A stretch of 64,000 nt of DNA from NCBI GenBank assembly GCA_021776025.1, contig JAJFGR010000007.1, forward strand, positions 62,001 through 126,000, in the 5' to 3' direction. This document shows positions 26,192-34,835 of this stretch, piece by piece (within the stretch, counting starts at the first letter, position 1; the number at the start of each line of letters is the position of its first letter). The DNA is from Alphaproteobacteria bacterium. Lineage in GTDB: Bacteria; Pseudomonadota; Alphaproteobacteria; Micavibrionales; Micavibrionaceae. The notes under the pieces were generated by a model. The model made no database searches. It was not told where the DNA came from and saw nothing but the letters and a program-made list of their open reading frames with translations. The position numbers and the translations under genes are program-made.

Positions 26192-27580
26192 ATGTCAGAA
26201 AAATTCGATGTAATCGTTATAGGCTCCGGTCCGGGCGGATATGTGTGCGCTATCCGCGCTGCGCAGCTCGGTCTTAAAACCGCATGCGTAGAAAAACGCA
26301 AGACGCTGGGCGGAACATGCCTCAATATTGGCTGCATACCATCGAAAGCCCTGCTTTCATCCTCAGAAAAATTTGAAGAGGCTGAACATCACTTCGGCGA
26401 CATCGGCATTGAAACCAAACCGAAATTAAATTTAAAAAAGATGATGGCGTTTAAAGATGATGTGGTTGAGGCTAACACCAAAGGCATCGAGTTTTTGTTT
26501 AAGAAAAACAAAATTCAGCATATCGAAGGCGCGGCGGAAATTGTCGCGGCGGGAAAAGTTAAAGTCGGTAACGACGAATACGAAGCGGAGAGTATCGTGA
26601 TTGCCACCGGCAGCGATGTTGTTTCTTTGCCCGGCATTGAAATTGATGAGAAAAAAATTGTGTCCTCCACCGGTGCGCTTGAGTTATCGGAAGTGCCGAA
26701 GAGCATGGTCGTTATTGGCGGCGGGGTGATCGGTTTGGAGATGGGCACGGTTTGGCGCCGCCTCGGCACAGACGTCACAGTCGTGGAATTCCTTGATCAA
26801 ATCATGCCCGGTATGGACGGCGAAATTCGTAAAGAGTCTGAAAAGATTTTCAAGAAACAGGGCATTACATTTAAGACCAGCGCGAAAGTGACAAGCGCGA
26901 AAGCCACGGCCAAAGGCGTTGACCTGACGATGGAGCCGGCGGCTGGTGGGGCTGAAGAAAAAATGAGCGTTGATATTATCCTGATGGCTGTGGGACGCAA
27001 GCCCTATACCGAAGGGCTTGGCCTTGAAAAAGTTGGCGTGGAATTAACGGAGCGTGGGCAGATTAAAACCGATGAGTTTTTTGAAACGTCCGTTGAAGGT
27101 ATATACGCGATTGGTGATGTGATCACCGGACCGATGCTTGCGCATAAAGCTGAGGATGAAGGCGTTATTTTGGCTGAAATGCTCAGCGGTGAAAGTGGGC
27201 ATATTGATTACAATCTCATTCCCGGCGTGGTTTATACATGGCCGGAAGTGGCGAATGTCGGTAAGACGGAAGAGCAGTTGAAAGAAGAGGGCGTTGCTTA
27301 TAATTCAGGCAAGTTTCCGTTCATGGCCAATGGTCGCGCCCGCGCGATGGGCATGATGGATGGGTTTGTGAAAATTCTGGCGGATAAAGCAACCGACCGT
27401 GTACTCGGTGCACATATCATCGGCCCGGGCGCTGGGGATCTTATTCAAGAAGTCGTTTCAGTGATGGAATTTCAAGGTACGGCGGAAGATATCGCCCGCA
27501 CTTGTCATGCTCACCCAACGCTGACAGAAGTCGTGAAAGAAGCCGCGCTGGCCGTTCATAAACGCCCGATTCATATCTAA
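26192..27580 (+). CDS. lpd: dihydrolipoyl dehydrogenase
   Basis: 462 residues. FAD-binding GSGPGGYVCAIRAAQLG, redox-active disulfide in GGTCLNIGCIPSKALL (~40-55), NAD-binding VIGGGVIGLEMGTVWRRLG, and the C-terminal HAHPTLTEVVKEAAL with the active-site His-Glu pair. It reoxidises the lipoyl arms of 2-oxoglutarate dehydrogenase and probably of other 2-oxoacid complexes. AGAAGAA lies before the ATG. The 4-base overlap with the xerC stop shows tight packing at the convergent end. Confidence 0.96.
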   Translation: MSEKFDVIVIGSGPGGYVCAIRAAQLGLKTACVEKRKTLGGTCLNIGCIPSKALLSSSEKFEEAEHHFGDIGIETKPKLNLKKMMAFKDDVVEANTKGIEFLFKKNKIQHIEGAAEIVAAGKVKVGNDEYEAESIVIATGSDVVSLPGIEIDEKKIVSSTGALELSEVPKSMVVIGGGVIGLEMGTVWRRLGTDVTVVEFLDQIMPGMDGEIRKESEKIFKKQGITFKTSAKVTSAKATAKGVDLTMEPAAGGAEEKMSVDIILMAVGRKPYTEGLGLEKVGVELTERGQIKTDEFFETSVEGIYAIGDVITGPMLAHKAEDEGVILAEMLSGESGHIDYNLIPGVVYTWPEVANVGKTEEQLKEEGVAYNSGKFPFMANGRARAMGMMDGFVKILADKATDRVLGAHIIGPGAGDLIQEVVSVMEFQGTAEDIARTCHAHPTLTEVVKEAALAVHKRPIHI

Positions 27581-28542
27581 GCCCGTGGGTGGGCGGCTTT
27601 GTATATCTTCATGAGTTCCTCGGCGTTGACTTCGGTGTAGCGCTGGGTTGTCGAGAGGCTCGCATGGCCCAGCAGTTCCTGAATTTCTCTTAAGTTTGCA
27701 CCGTTTTGCAGTAAATGCGTGGCGAAGCTATGACGCAGCGCATGCGGCGTGACATTTTCCGGCAGGCCGAGCGTCACCCGTAAATCCCGCATGGCTTTTT
27801 GCGCGACGCCCTGATTGAGCCGTCCGCCCCGCGCGCCAACGAATAAAGGTCGTTCGGGCAGGGTAGGAAAAATACATTGCTCCAAATATGCATTCAATGT
27901 CTGGGTAACAATATCAATCACTGGAATTTGTCGTTCTTTGTTGCCCTTCCCGACAACGCGCAAGAATCCATCGCGCGGCATATCGGCAATGTTCAGGCTC
28001 AGCGCTTCATCAATCCGCAGGCCGCAGCCATATAATAAAGTGAATAGCGCGCGGTCGCGCTGGCCGATCCAATCTTCTTTGGTCAGCAGGCCTGCATTTT
28101 CTAAAATATTGAGTGCTTGTTTTTCATGAACGGGGCGCGGGAGCTTATGTGGTAATTTCGGGCTGCGCACGGTGCTAATCGCGGCGTTATGCATGATGCC
28201 TTGGCGGTCGAGCCAGCTCAGTAGGCTTTTAACGCCTGAGAGGCTCCGCGCGCGGCTGGCATTCCCCGTTCCATCCATAGCCTTTTTGCTCATCCATGCC
28301 CGAAAGCTGCGGATATCAACATCGGACAGGTCATTCAGGCTGGGTTCTTTGTCCAAATAACCGAACAGAAATTGGATGAAATGAGAAATATCGGCGCTAT
28401 AGGCGCGCAGTGTATGTTTGGAGACCTGTTTTTCATGGCGCAGATAATCTTGCCAATCATTTAAATGTTTGGCGAGGTCAGGAGCGCAGATAGCGATTGT
28501 GTCGGGCTTTATGCCGGAAGGTGGAGCCATGTGCGGAAACAC
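27577..28542 (-). CDS. xerC: tyrosine recombinase XerC
   Basis: 321 residues. The N-terminal SAM-like domain has HEKQVSKHTLRAYSADISHF. The catalytic domain shows YGCGLRIDEALSL (first Arg), VVGKGNKERQIPV (Lys), HALRHSFATHLL (His-x-x-Arg) and LGHASLSTTQRYTEV (His and nucleophilic Tyr). All catalytic residues are present. It should resolve chromosome dimers at dif together with XerD. The start overlaps DUF484 by about 34 bases, or 22 if the second Met is used, giving an fsa-DUF484-xerC operon order. Confidence 0.92.
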   Translation of the reverse strand: MFPHMAPPSGIKPDTIAICAPDLAKHLNDWQDYLRHEKQVSKHTLRAYSADISHFIQFLFGYLDKEPSLNDLSDVDIRSFRAWMSKKAMDGTGNASRARSLSGVKSLLSWLDRQGIMHNAAISTVRSPKLPHKLPRPVHEKQALNILENAGLLTKEDWIGQRDRALFTLLYGCGLRIDEALSLNIADMPRDGFLRVVGKGNKERQIPVIDIVTQTLNAYLEQCIFPTLPERPLFVGARGGRLNQGVAQKAMRDLRVTLGLPENVTPHALRHSFATHLLQNGANLREIQELLGHASLSTTQRYTEVNAEELMKIYKAAHPRA

Positions 28543-29222
28543 CTCTCGATGACGCGGGCGACGAAGAGGATCTGGTCTGTTGCTTGACCTTCGCTAAACA
28601 TATCGGCTTCGCGTGATCCGAACGCCAGAATAGCGGGCGGAGTATCCATTGAAATATCAACGCGCAGTAGAATTTGCGATTTCACCAGCGTGGCGCCGCC
28701 GCCATAGATGGCTTCGATACCGCTAATATCATCTTGCAACATCACCGTTTTATCCTTCATCCAGCTGCTTACAGTGCCTTCAGGGACAGCGCGGATGCCG
28801 GTTGTTTGAATTTGCGGGATAGACTCGCCATCGGCCTCAACAACCAGAACGGCGATATCAACATCTAACAAAGCTGCCAGATCCATGGTGATGGAGTGGA
28901 TAAAGTCAGCGAAGTTTGTGGCCTCTAACATCCGCAGTACGGCTTCGTGGATGCGCTGCTGGTTGTTCATGTTGGCGCGGGACGTCTCAACAATCTCGCG
29001 CGAGGTTTGCACGGCTTCGTTCTTATCGGTCTTTAGCCGTTCAATCATATAGGATTGGAAATCCGCAGGCTGTCCGCGCACCGCACGTTTTTTCGGCGGG
29101 ATCAATGCGTCGAGTACATCGGGATTTTCCTGGAGAAAATTTGGGTTTTCTTTCAGAAACTCCAGAATATCTTCTTTTGTTGTCACGGGCTTCTCGGCAG
29201 GTTGGGGGGCGGTATCAGTCAT
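28509..29222 (-). CDS. DUF484 family protein
   Basis: 237 residues from the ATG at 29222 (MTDTAPQP); an in-frame upstream extension to 29300 is not supported. The start DILEFLKENPNFLQENPDVL is the hallmark of DUF484, followed by a GAF-like domain with LAALLDVDIAVLVVE and VLAFGSREAD-type segment (AILAFGSREADMF). DUF484 genes are regularly found immediately before xerC in proteobacteria, as here, but their biochemical role is unsettled. Confidence 0.88.
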   Translation of the reverse strand: MTDTAPQPAEKPVTTKEDILEFLKENPNFLQENPDVLDALIPPKKRAVRGQPADFQSYMIERLKTDKNEAVQTSREIVETSRANMNNQQRIHEAVLRMLEATNFADFIHSITMDLAALLDVDIAVLVVEADGESIPQIQTTGIRAVPEGTVSSWMKDKTVMLQDDISGIEAIYGGGATLVKSQILLRVDISMDTPPAILAFGSREADMFSEGQATDQILFVARVIERCFRTWLHLPA

Positions 29223-29250
29223 AGGATTGAGTCTACCACAACCTTTATTC

Positions 29251-29907
29251 TTATAGAATACTTTGCCCGGTTTTTTTCCAGTCTTCGACAAACGCGGCAA
29301 GGCCGGAAGCCGTCAGCGGGTGTTTATAAAGCTGGCGAATGACACCCGGCGGTGAGGTCATGACATGCGCGCCCATCTTGGCGCTCTCTAAAATATGAAT
29401 TGGGTTACGGACTGAGGCGACCAGCACTTCGGTGTCGAACTGCGGATAGTTATCATAGATGCGCAGGATGTCGGCAATGAGGTCTAGGCCGTTTGAGCCA
29501 ATGTCATCCAGCCGCCCAACGAATGGAGAAACGAACGCCGCGCCGGCTTTGGCCGCGAGCAGGGCCTGAAGTGCAGAGAAGCACAGCGTTACATTCACCA
29601 TAGTTCCGTCATCGGAGAGTTCCTTACATACGCGCAGGCCGTCTTCGGTCAGCGGCACTTTTACCGCAATATTATCGCCCCATTTACGAATGACCTCGGC
29701 TTCTGCGCGCATGGTTTCGTAATCTGTGGCTGCGACTTCGGCAGAGACAGGGCCATCGACGATGCTGCAAATTTTTTGAATAACTTCTTTAAAATCTTGT
29801 CCTGATTTGGCGATCAGCGAGGGGTTGGTTGTTACTCCATCAACCATGCCTGTGGCGGCTAAAGATTTAATTTCATCAATGTCACCTGTGTCGACGAAGA
29901 ATTTCAT
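29251..29907 (-). CDS. fsa: fructose-6-phosphate aldolase / transaldolase-like
   Basis: 218 residues, the compact transaldolase-B-fold type used for FSA-like enzymes. [28 protein letters not shown], the Schiff-base lysine in [30 protein letters not shown] and [11 protein letters not shown] are all present. It interconverts fructose 6-phosphate with C3 units or acts as a short transaldolase of the pentose phosphate pathway; sequence alone does not separate the two. It lies 28 bases upstream of DUF484 in a common alphaproteobacterial arrangement next to priA. Confidence 0.9.
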   Translation of the reverse strand: MKFFVDTGDIDEIKSLAATGMVDGVTTNPSLIAKSGQDFKEVIQKICSIVDGPVSAEVAATDYETMRAEAEVIRKWGDNIAVKVPLTEDGLRVCKELSDDGTMVNVTLCFSALQALLAAKAGAAFVSPFVGRLDDIGSNGLDLIADILRIYDNYPQFDTEVLVASVRNPIHILESAKMGAHVMTSPPGVIRQLYKHPLTASGLAAFVEDWKKTGQSIL

Positions 29908-29985
29908 GTGTGCTTACCCTGTGTTTGGAAATTGAACTCTCCATAGGTAATCAGATTAGGCGATGTTTTCAAGCCTAACCTTATT

Positions 29986-30600
29986 TTAAGGGGGAAGGAC
30001 AGAATGTCTTTGATAGTTTCGTACCAAGCCTTGAGGAAAGTATTCGTTAACGCCCCATGCAAAAAGCTCAAGTGAGTCAGCTGCATCAGGTAGATGATGG
30101 AAAGCGTCTATTAAATGGGCCTGATGCTTTCTTTCCTTTTGGTTCTGAACGATGGTTTCGAGGGTTTTTATAGGTATAGTAACCTTTTTATCATCTTTAG
30201 GGTCAGGTTCGGCAATGATGTTCGCTATATCGCGGATAGCATCAATAAGAGAACCTTGCTGTGGATTTTTTGCGTTATTAAACTCAAGATAGCTGGCAAT
30301 GTTATGCCATCTTTGGGCAATCAACTCATTGGCAGCAGTTTCGTGCTCTTTGTTCCAAAGAACAAGTTGGCCGAGATCTGCTGTAAACATTGTGATGGAG
30401 TTTATAGAGTGTGGTTCTGTAGGGGATAGAACGACCATGCTAACGTTTTTTGGATTCAGAGGTTTTGGCCCGAGGTTGCCCTCAAGGTTGAATGCACGCC
30501 TTAGGGTTTTGCAGGACCACTTTCCAGCAGAGAGTTCCAAATTTTTTGTATGTATGTTTTGTCTTGCATAATAACCATGCTTTAATTCATAAAAAGCCAC
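29986..30600 (-). CDS. unknown protein, 204 residues
   Basis: Soluble protein without signal peptide. It begins MAFYELKHGYYARQN and is moderately basic at first and helical later (WHNIASYLEFNN, IDAIRDIANIIAE, TLETIVQNQKERKHQAH). I do not recognise a family. It is transcribed away from priA with only 20 bases between the two start codons, so their promoters must overlap one another's genes. Base composition is more A+T-rich than priA or fsa, which suggests later acquisition into this otherwise conserved neighbourhood. Confidence 0.55.
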   Translation of the reverse strand: MAFYELKHGYYARQNIHTKNLELSAGKWSCKTLRRAFNLEGNLGPKPLNPKNVSMVVLSPTEPHSINSITMFTADLGQLVLWNKEHETAANELIAQRWHNIASYLEFNNAKNPQQGSLIDAIRDIANIIAEPDPKDDKKVTIPIKTLETIVQNQKERKHQAHLIDAFHHLPDAADSLELFAWGVNEYFPQGLVRNYQRHSVLPP

Positions 30601-30620
30601 CGTAAAGAGTAATTTATATT

Positions 30621-32912
30621 ATGTCAATGAAAAATGGGCAGGCCTCACTATTTAACGAAGAACAGCAGGGGCCAGAGGCTGAGCCGCAGTCCTGCATGTG
30701 TGTGTTGGTGCCGTATCCTGTTGATAAAGCTTATGATTATGGCGTGCCCGACGATATAGCGCTGGTGCCTGGCGAGTATGTGACCGTGCCCTTAAGTGGG
30801 CGTGAAGTGCCTGCGGTGGTTTGGGGTGATCCGGCTGGGGATGTAAAACCGGGTAAGCTTAAATCTGTCGTTCTTAAGCACGCTTTGAAACCTATGCCTG
30901 AGGTGATGCGGCAGTTTATCGATTGGGTGGCGGATTACACGATGAGCCCGCGCGGGTTCGTTCTTAAAATGGCGCTGCCGGTTTTTGGTGCGCTGGAGCC
31001 ACCAAAGCCGGCGAAGGGTTACCGGCTGCTTTCGTCATTGCGAGCGCAGCGAAGCAATCTAGAAATGGATTGCCGCGTCGCTGACGCTCCTCGCAATGAC
31101 AGGTTAAAAGTGACTGCGCAGCAGCAAAAGGTTCTGGATGTTTTGAGTGATGGTGTGCCGCGCATTGCGGCCAGCATTGCGCGTGAAGCAGACGTGAGCG
31201 CAGGGGTTGTTAAAACGCTTGCCGGTAAAGGTGTTTTGGAAGAAACTGAAATTTTTAATTCCGCTCCGTGCCGTAAACCTGATCCGCATCGGGTGGGGCC
31301 AGCGCTTTCAGAAGATCAGGACAGCACGGCAGAGCATCTTAAAAAAGCTGTTCGCGATGATAAATATCATGCGGCGCTTTTGGATGGCGTAACGGGCGCG
31401 GGGAAAACAGAAGTTTATTTTGAGGCTGTCGCCGAAGCCCTCAAACAAGATAAACAAGTCCTCATTCTGCTGCCGGAGATTGCGCTGTCCAATGCCTTTC
31501 TTGATCGTTTTCAAGATCGCTTCGGCTGCGCGCCCGCGCTTTGGCATTCACATCTTGCAACCGGGCAACGCAAAACAACGTGGCGCGGTGTGGCAGAAGG
31601 GCACACGAAAGTTGTGGTTGGCGCGCGCTCAGCGCTGTTCCTGCCGTACCAGGATCTTGGTCTTATTGTTGTCGATGAAGAACATGAGCCTGCGTACAAA
31701 CAAGAAGACGGCGTGATTTATCATGCGCGTGATATGGCGGTGGTTCGCGCCCATATGGGCGGCTTTCCCGTCGTGCTGGTTTCGGCAACGCCGTCACTTG
31801 AAACTATTCACAATGCTTGGGCCGGGCGGTATGAACATCTTCATCTGCCAGATCGTTTTGGCGGCGCGCGGATGCCGGAAATTGAATCTATCGATATGCG
31901 CGCGAAAGAGCATAAACCCGAAGCGCTGCATTTCATTTCGCCAACATTGAAAGACGCGATCACGGAAACGATTGAGCGCGGCGAGCAGGTTTTGCTGTTT
32001 CTTAATCGCCGGGGGTATGCGCCGCTGACTCTCTGCCGCTCTTGTGGGCACCGGATGGATTGCCCGCGCTGCACGGCGTGGCTCGTTGAACATAAATCTA
32101 GCGGTAAACTTCAATGTCATCATTGCGGATTTGCAACCCGTCCACCGCAACACTGTCCGGAATGCAGTGAAGCTGATAGTTTTGCCGCTTGTGGCCCGGG
32201 CGTTGAACGTATTTTTGAAGAAACCAAAGCTTTGTTTCCTGATGCAAATATTTTGATGCTGGCGTCGGATACGGCGGAGAATAATGATGTTCTTCGCAAG
32301 ATGCTCAAGGATATTAAAGACGACAAAGTCGACATTATTATCGGCACACAAATTATTGCCAAGGGGCATCACTTTCCGAACCTAACCTTGGTTGGTGTTG
32401 TCGATGCGGATTTGGGGCTTACGGGCGGAGAGCTGCGCGCCGCTGAACGCTGCTATCAACTCCTTCACCAAGTTGCGGGACGGGCCGGACGCGCGGCCAA
32501 GAAGGGCCGGGTGATGCTACAAACCTTTATGCCTGATCACCGGATTATGAAGGCGCTCGCCGAAGGTTTGCGTGATCCGTTCTTAGAGACCGAAGCAGCG
32601 GAACGGGAAGCCGCGCATATGCCGCCATATAGCCGCCTTGTTGGCATTATCGTTTCTGGGCGTGATGAGGGGCAGGTGGTTGATGTGGCCAAAGCGCTGG
32701 GTAAATCTGCGCCCCAAGAAGCCGGAATAACTACCCTCGGCCCTGCGCCTGCGCCGTTTGCGCGTTTGCGCGGAAAATTCCGTTATCGCCTTTTGGTGCA
32801 GGCGGATAAAAATCTGGATATTCAAAAAACCATTGCCCATTGGGTGGGCGGCGTTAAAACCCCATCAACCGTGCGGGTTTATATCGACATCGACCCGCAG
32901 AGTTTTCTATAG
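30621..32912 (+). CDS. priA: primosomal helicase PriA, carrying a palindromic-repeat insertion
   Basis: 763 residues. The N-terminal DNA-binding domain begins VLVPYPVDKAYDYGVP. The helicase domain has Walker A GVTGAGKTEVYF (~256), DEEH (~352) and the zinc-binding loop with CRSCGHRMDCPRC and later CHHCGF and CPEC (~472-515), then GTQIIAKGHHFPN and HQVAGRAGRAAKKG. It restarts stalled replication forks. Residues ~138-160 (SSLRAQRSNLEMDCRVADAP and beyond) are not PriA sequence; they come from a palindromic repeat inserted in frame between the DNA-binding and helicase domains. The reading frame remains open, so the protein may be functional. Confidence 0.95.
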   Translation: MSMKNGQASLFNEEQQGPEAEPQSCMCVLVPYPVDKAYDYGVPDDIALVPGEYVTVPLSGREVPAVVWGDPAGDVKPGKLKSVVLKHALKPMPEVMRQFIDWVADYTMSPRGFVLKMALPVFGALEPPKPAKGYRLLSSLRAQRSNLEMDCRVADAPRNDRLKVTAQQQKVLDVLSDGVPRIAASIAREADVSAGVVKTLAGKGVLEETEIFNSAPCRKPDPHRVGPALSEDQDSTAEHLKKAVRDDKYHAALLDGVTGAGKTEVYFEAVAEALKQDKQVLILLPEIALSNAFLDRFQDRFGCAPALWHSHLATGQRKTTWRGVAEGHTKVVVGARSALFLPYQDLGLIVVDEEHEPAYKQEDGVIYHARDMAVVRAHMGGFPVVLVSATPSLETIHNAWAGRYEHLHLPDRFGGARMPEIESIDMRAKEHKPEALHFISPTLKDAITETIERGEQVLLFLNRRGYAPLTLCRSCGHRMDCPRCTAWLVEHKSSGKLQCHHCGFATRPPQHCPECSEADSFAACGPGVERIFEETKALFPDANILMLASDTAENNDVLRKMLKDIKDDKVDIIIGTQIIAKGHHFPNLTLVGVVDADLGLTGGELRAAERCYQLLHQVAGRAGRAAKKGRVMLQTFMPDHRIMKALAEGLRDPFLETEAAEREAAHMPPYSRLVGIIVSGRDEGQVVDVAKALGKSAPQEAGITTLGPAPAPFARLRGKFRYRLLVQADKNLDIQKTIAHWVGGVKTPSTVRVYIDIDPQSFL
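31033..31101 (+). repeat. palindromic repeat, in-frame copy within priA
   Basis: The outer arms GTCATTGCGAG (31034-31044) and CTCGCAATGAC (31090-31100) are perfect inverses, with a nested GCAATC/GATTGC pair (31054-31059 and 31068-31073). This belongs to the widespread family of short mobile palindromes with the CGTCATTGCGAG end seen in many proteobacteria. A second, intergenic copy lies at 50922-51003. As coding DNA it adds about 23 residues. Confidence 0.85.
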
Positions 32913-33629
32913 GCAATATTTAAAAGGGTTCAGGCTATAACCAACAAGGCCTTGGCCCTCACGGTCGCCATCGTTGCATACAAAACGTGAGGATCTGTGT
33001 ATGAGATTTTTGCCGAACACGACGAGATCACCAAGCTCAAAGCTTGCAAGGTGTTCTTCGGCATTATCACAGATGTCTATATCTTTGAGGAATTGTTTTT
33101 GTTCTTCCCAATCTTTGCAGCCAAAGACTGAACCGCGGTGGCTATTTTCAGGGATACTGACGGTGAGAAACTCCATGGCCGCTCCAAATGATGCCGTATA
33201 AGCGTTGATTGTCGTATCAACATGAAGTCTTGGTTCGAAAGAAAAATCCACATTAGGATGGTAAGCTAAAATGAAAGCCTGTGTTTTTTCACTGGTGTAA
33301 CCAGCTGCTCGCATAAATGCCATACACGCATTCATCCGACTTTTTTGAAAATCGTTTATACCCGGCAGTGATATTTTATCCATAGATGTTTTGATTATTC
33401 CCGATACTTTTAAAATTTCGGCAGGGTGTACGGTGTTTTCTGGTTTTGTAAGTTCGGCTTTAAGTGTATCCGAAGCAGGAATTACGGCCGCATCAATCCA
33501 GCCTTGTTGAACCAACGGTAAGATTAAAGAAGGGTTTTCCGGCATATAACGCACCCTGTCTGTGTCAGGATGCGGCTGATAATCCGCTAATATGCGCTCC
33601 GCTTCGGCTTCTGTGTATATTTCAACCAT
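32907..33629 (-). CDS. DUF1826-like / putative Fe(II) oxygenase-fold protein
   Basis: 240 residues. RLHVDTTINAYTASFG (H136, D138) and GDLVVFGKNLIHRSSRF (H211) are placed as in the HxD...H iron-binding triad of cupin or 2-oxoglutarate-dependent oxygenase folds, and resemble DUF1826 proteins, which share an HVD and a late HRS motif. The first ~100 residues have no recognisable domain. The substrate is unknown. It converges with priA with a 6-base overlap. Confidence 0.5.
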   Translation of the reverse strand: MVEIYTEAEAERILADYQPHPDTDRVRYMPENPSLILPLVQQGWIDAAVIPASDTLKAELTKPENTVHPAEILKVSGIIKTSMDKISLPGINDFQKSRMNACMAFMRAAGYTSEKTQAFILAYHPNVDFSFEPRLHVDTTINAYTASFGAAMEFLTVSIPENSHRGSVFGCKDWEEQKQFLKDIDICDNAEEHLASFELGDLVVFGKNLIHRSSRFVCNDGDREGQGLVGYSLNPFKYCL

Positions 33630-33709
33630 GGAGCTTTATAAGATAGACGCTCTAATTATGTCAATATATTATTGGTGTATATTTGCAGAGCTTCTTATAA
33701 GCGTTTTGC

Positions 33710-33940
33710 CTATATGAAGTCAGATTCGTAACCATCAGGGAGATTCTTACCTTCAGCGGCACGCGCATTAGCGAGAAAATCCTTACCCTCGTTGGTGGCA
33801 CTTGATTGCTTAGTAGCCTGTGTGGCGTCTGGATAGAGTGCAGCCACCGGGTCAGGTTTGGATTTTGCAAGGTCCCGAACAAAGTTAAAAAATCCCTTGA
33901 TTACAGAAGGTTCTTTCGTGATTACAGGAAGTATTTTCAT
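33710..33940 (-). CDS. small unknown protein, 76 residues
   Basis: MKILPVITKEPSVIKGFFNF followed by a charged, Ala/Asp-rich and probably disordered tail ending DGYESDFI. No family recognised. The ORF is supported by a promoter upstream of it on the same strand (TTGACA, 18 bases, TATTTT). Another ORF overlaps it in a different frame, but that one lacks promoter and start-site support. Confidence 0.5.
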   Translation of the reverse strand: MKILPVITKEPSVIKGFFNFVRDLAKSKPDPVAALYPDATQATKQSSATNEGKDFLANARAAEGKNLPDGYESDFI

Positions 33941-33971
33941 GGTTTTTGTCTCTAAAAATTAATTTTTACGG

Positions 33972-34001
33972 AAAATATCATGTAATCTTGGCGGTTGTCA
34001 A
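33972..34001 (-). promoter_or_regulatory. sigma-70-like promoter with CCGTAA element
   Basis: On the minus strand TTGACA (34001-33996) and TATTTT (33977-33972) are separated by 18 bases, with transcription expected near 33965 before the ATG at 33940. The -10 box overlaps ATATTTTCCGTAA, which is the core of the 33-base repeated element at 16324 and 17104. Confidence 0.55.
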
Positions 34002-34052
34002 TATATTCCATAGAACTTTTATTCGATAATGTTTTGTGAGACCATCCTTATT

Positions 34053-34835
34053 ATGGTCTTAAAAACCCTCCCAACCGAAGTTACCTCTTATGATCTGCTG
34101 AAAACCTTTGCGGTTTTGATGATGGTTATCGACCATATGGGGCTATATTTCTTTCCTGAGGAGATGTGGTGGCGGACGATTGGCCGGCTTTCGTTTCCGG
34201 TTTGGCTGTTCCTGATTGGTTATGCGCGCAGCCGAGACATCTCGCCGCGTTTGATCGTTGGTGCGGCCATCGTCTTTGCCAGTAATGTTTTCGCCGGGAT
34301 GGGGTTGGTGCCATTAAGCATTCTGGTGACAATTATTGTGGTGCGCCTTACGCTTGATCCGCTCATGAAATTCTTGTCGAAAAGTACCGCGCATCTTTGG
34401 GCGGGTTCGGCGGCGCTATTCATTATCGCTTTGCCGAGCTTTATCGTGTTTGAGTTTGGCGCGCTGGCGTTCATTTTTGCTGTTTTCGGTTACCTGATTC
34501 GCCATCATAAGGATAAAGAGCAGATCTTCCGTTATGCGGTTTTTGTTTGTCTCGGCTATGTGTTTTTGCAAAGTTTCGGTTATGCGCTGTTTGGGTTGAA
34601 ATTCTTTGTGTTGGCGGGCGGTATGGCTTTGGTCACTGGCGCTTTGTTTAAATTTGAGCCTAAAACCTATCCTGAGATGACAAAGGGTATGACCGGCGTT
34701 GGTCGTAAATTCGTGCAAGTTTGCGGGCGGTATACGCTGGAAATTTATGTCGGGCATTTATTGCTGTTTAAAACCATTGCGGTTTTGGCCGGGGTTCAGG
34801 GCTATGAGTTCATGAATTGGAGCTGGGTGTGGTAG
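34053..34835 (+). CDS. TraX-family membrane protein 1
   Basis: About 260 residues from the ATG at 34053 (MVLKTLPTEVTSYDLLKTFA). It has about eight hydrophobic segments. The opening SYDLLKTFAVLMMVIDHMGL with FFPEEMWWRTIGRLSFPVW, and the late GRYTLEIYVGHLLLF, are typical of TraX/acyltransferase-3-like proteins. TraX of the F plasmid acetylates pilin. No conjugation genes lie nearby, so an envelope-modifying acyltransferase is more likely. It overlaps a close paralogue downstream by 7 bases. An ATG at 34029 is a less likely start. Confidence 0.75.
   Translation: MVLKTLPTEVTSYDLLKTFAVLMMVIDHMGLYFFPEEMWWRTIGRLSFPVWLFLIGYARSRDISPRLIVGAAIVFASNVFAGMGLVPLSILVTIIVVRLTLDPLMKFLSKSTAHLWAGSAALFIIALPSFIVFEFGALAFIFAVFGYLIRHHKDKEQIFRYAVFVCLGYVFLQSFGYALFGLKFFVLAGGMALVTGALFKFEPKTYPEMTKGMTGVGRKFVQVCGRYTLEIYVGHLLLFKTIAVLAGVQGYEFMNWSWVW

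Noticed and set aside
33661-33882. 73-codon minus-strand ORF overlapping the 76-codon gene
   Set aside because: It is in another frame without a promoter or ribosome binding site; the ORF ending at 33710 is supported by a promoter.
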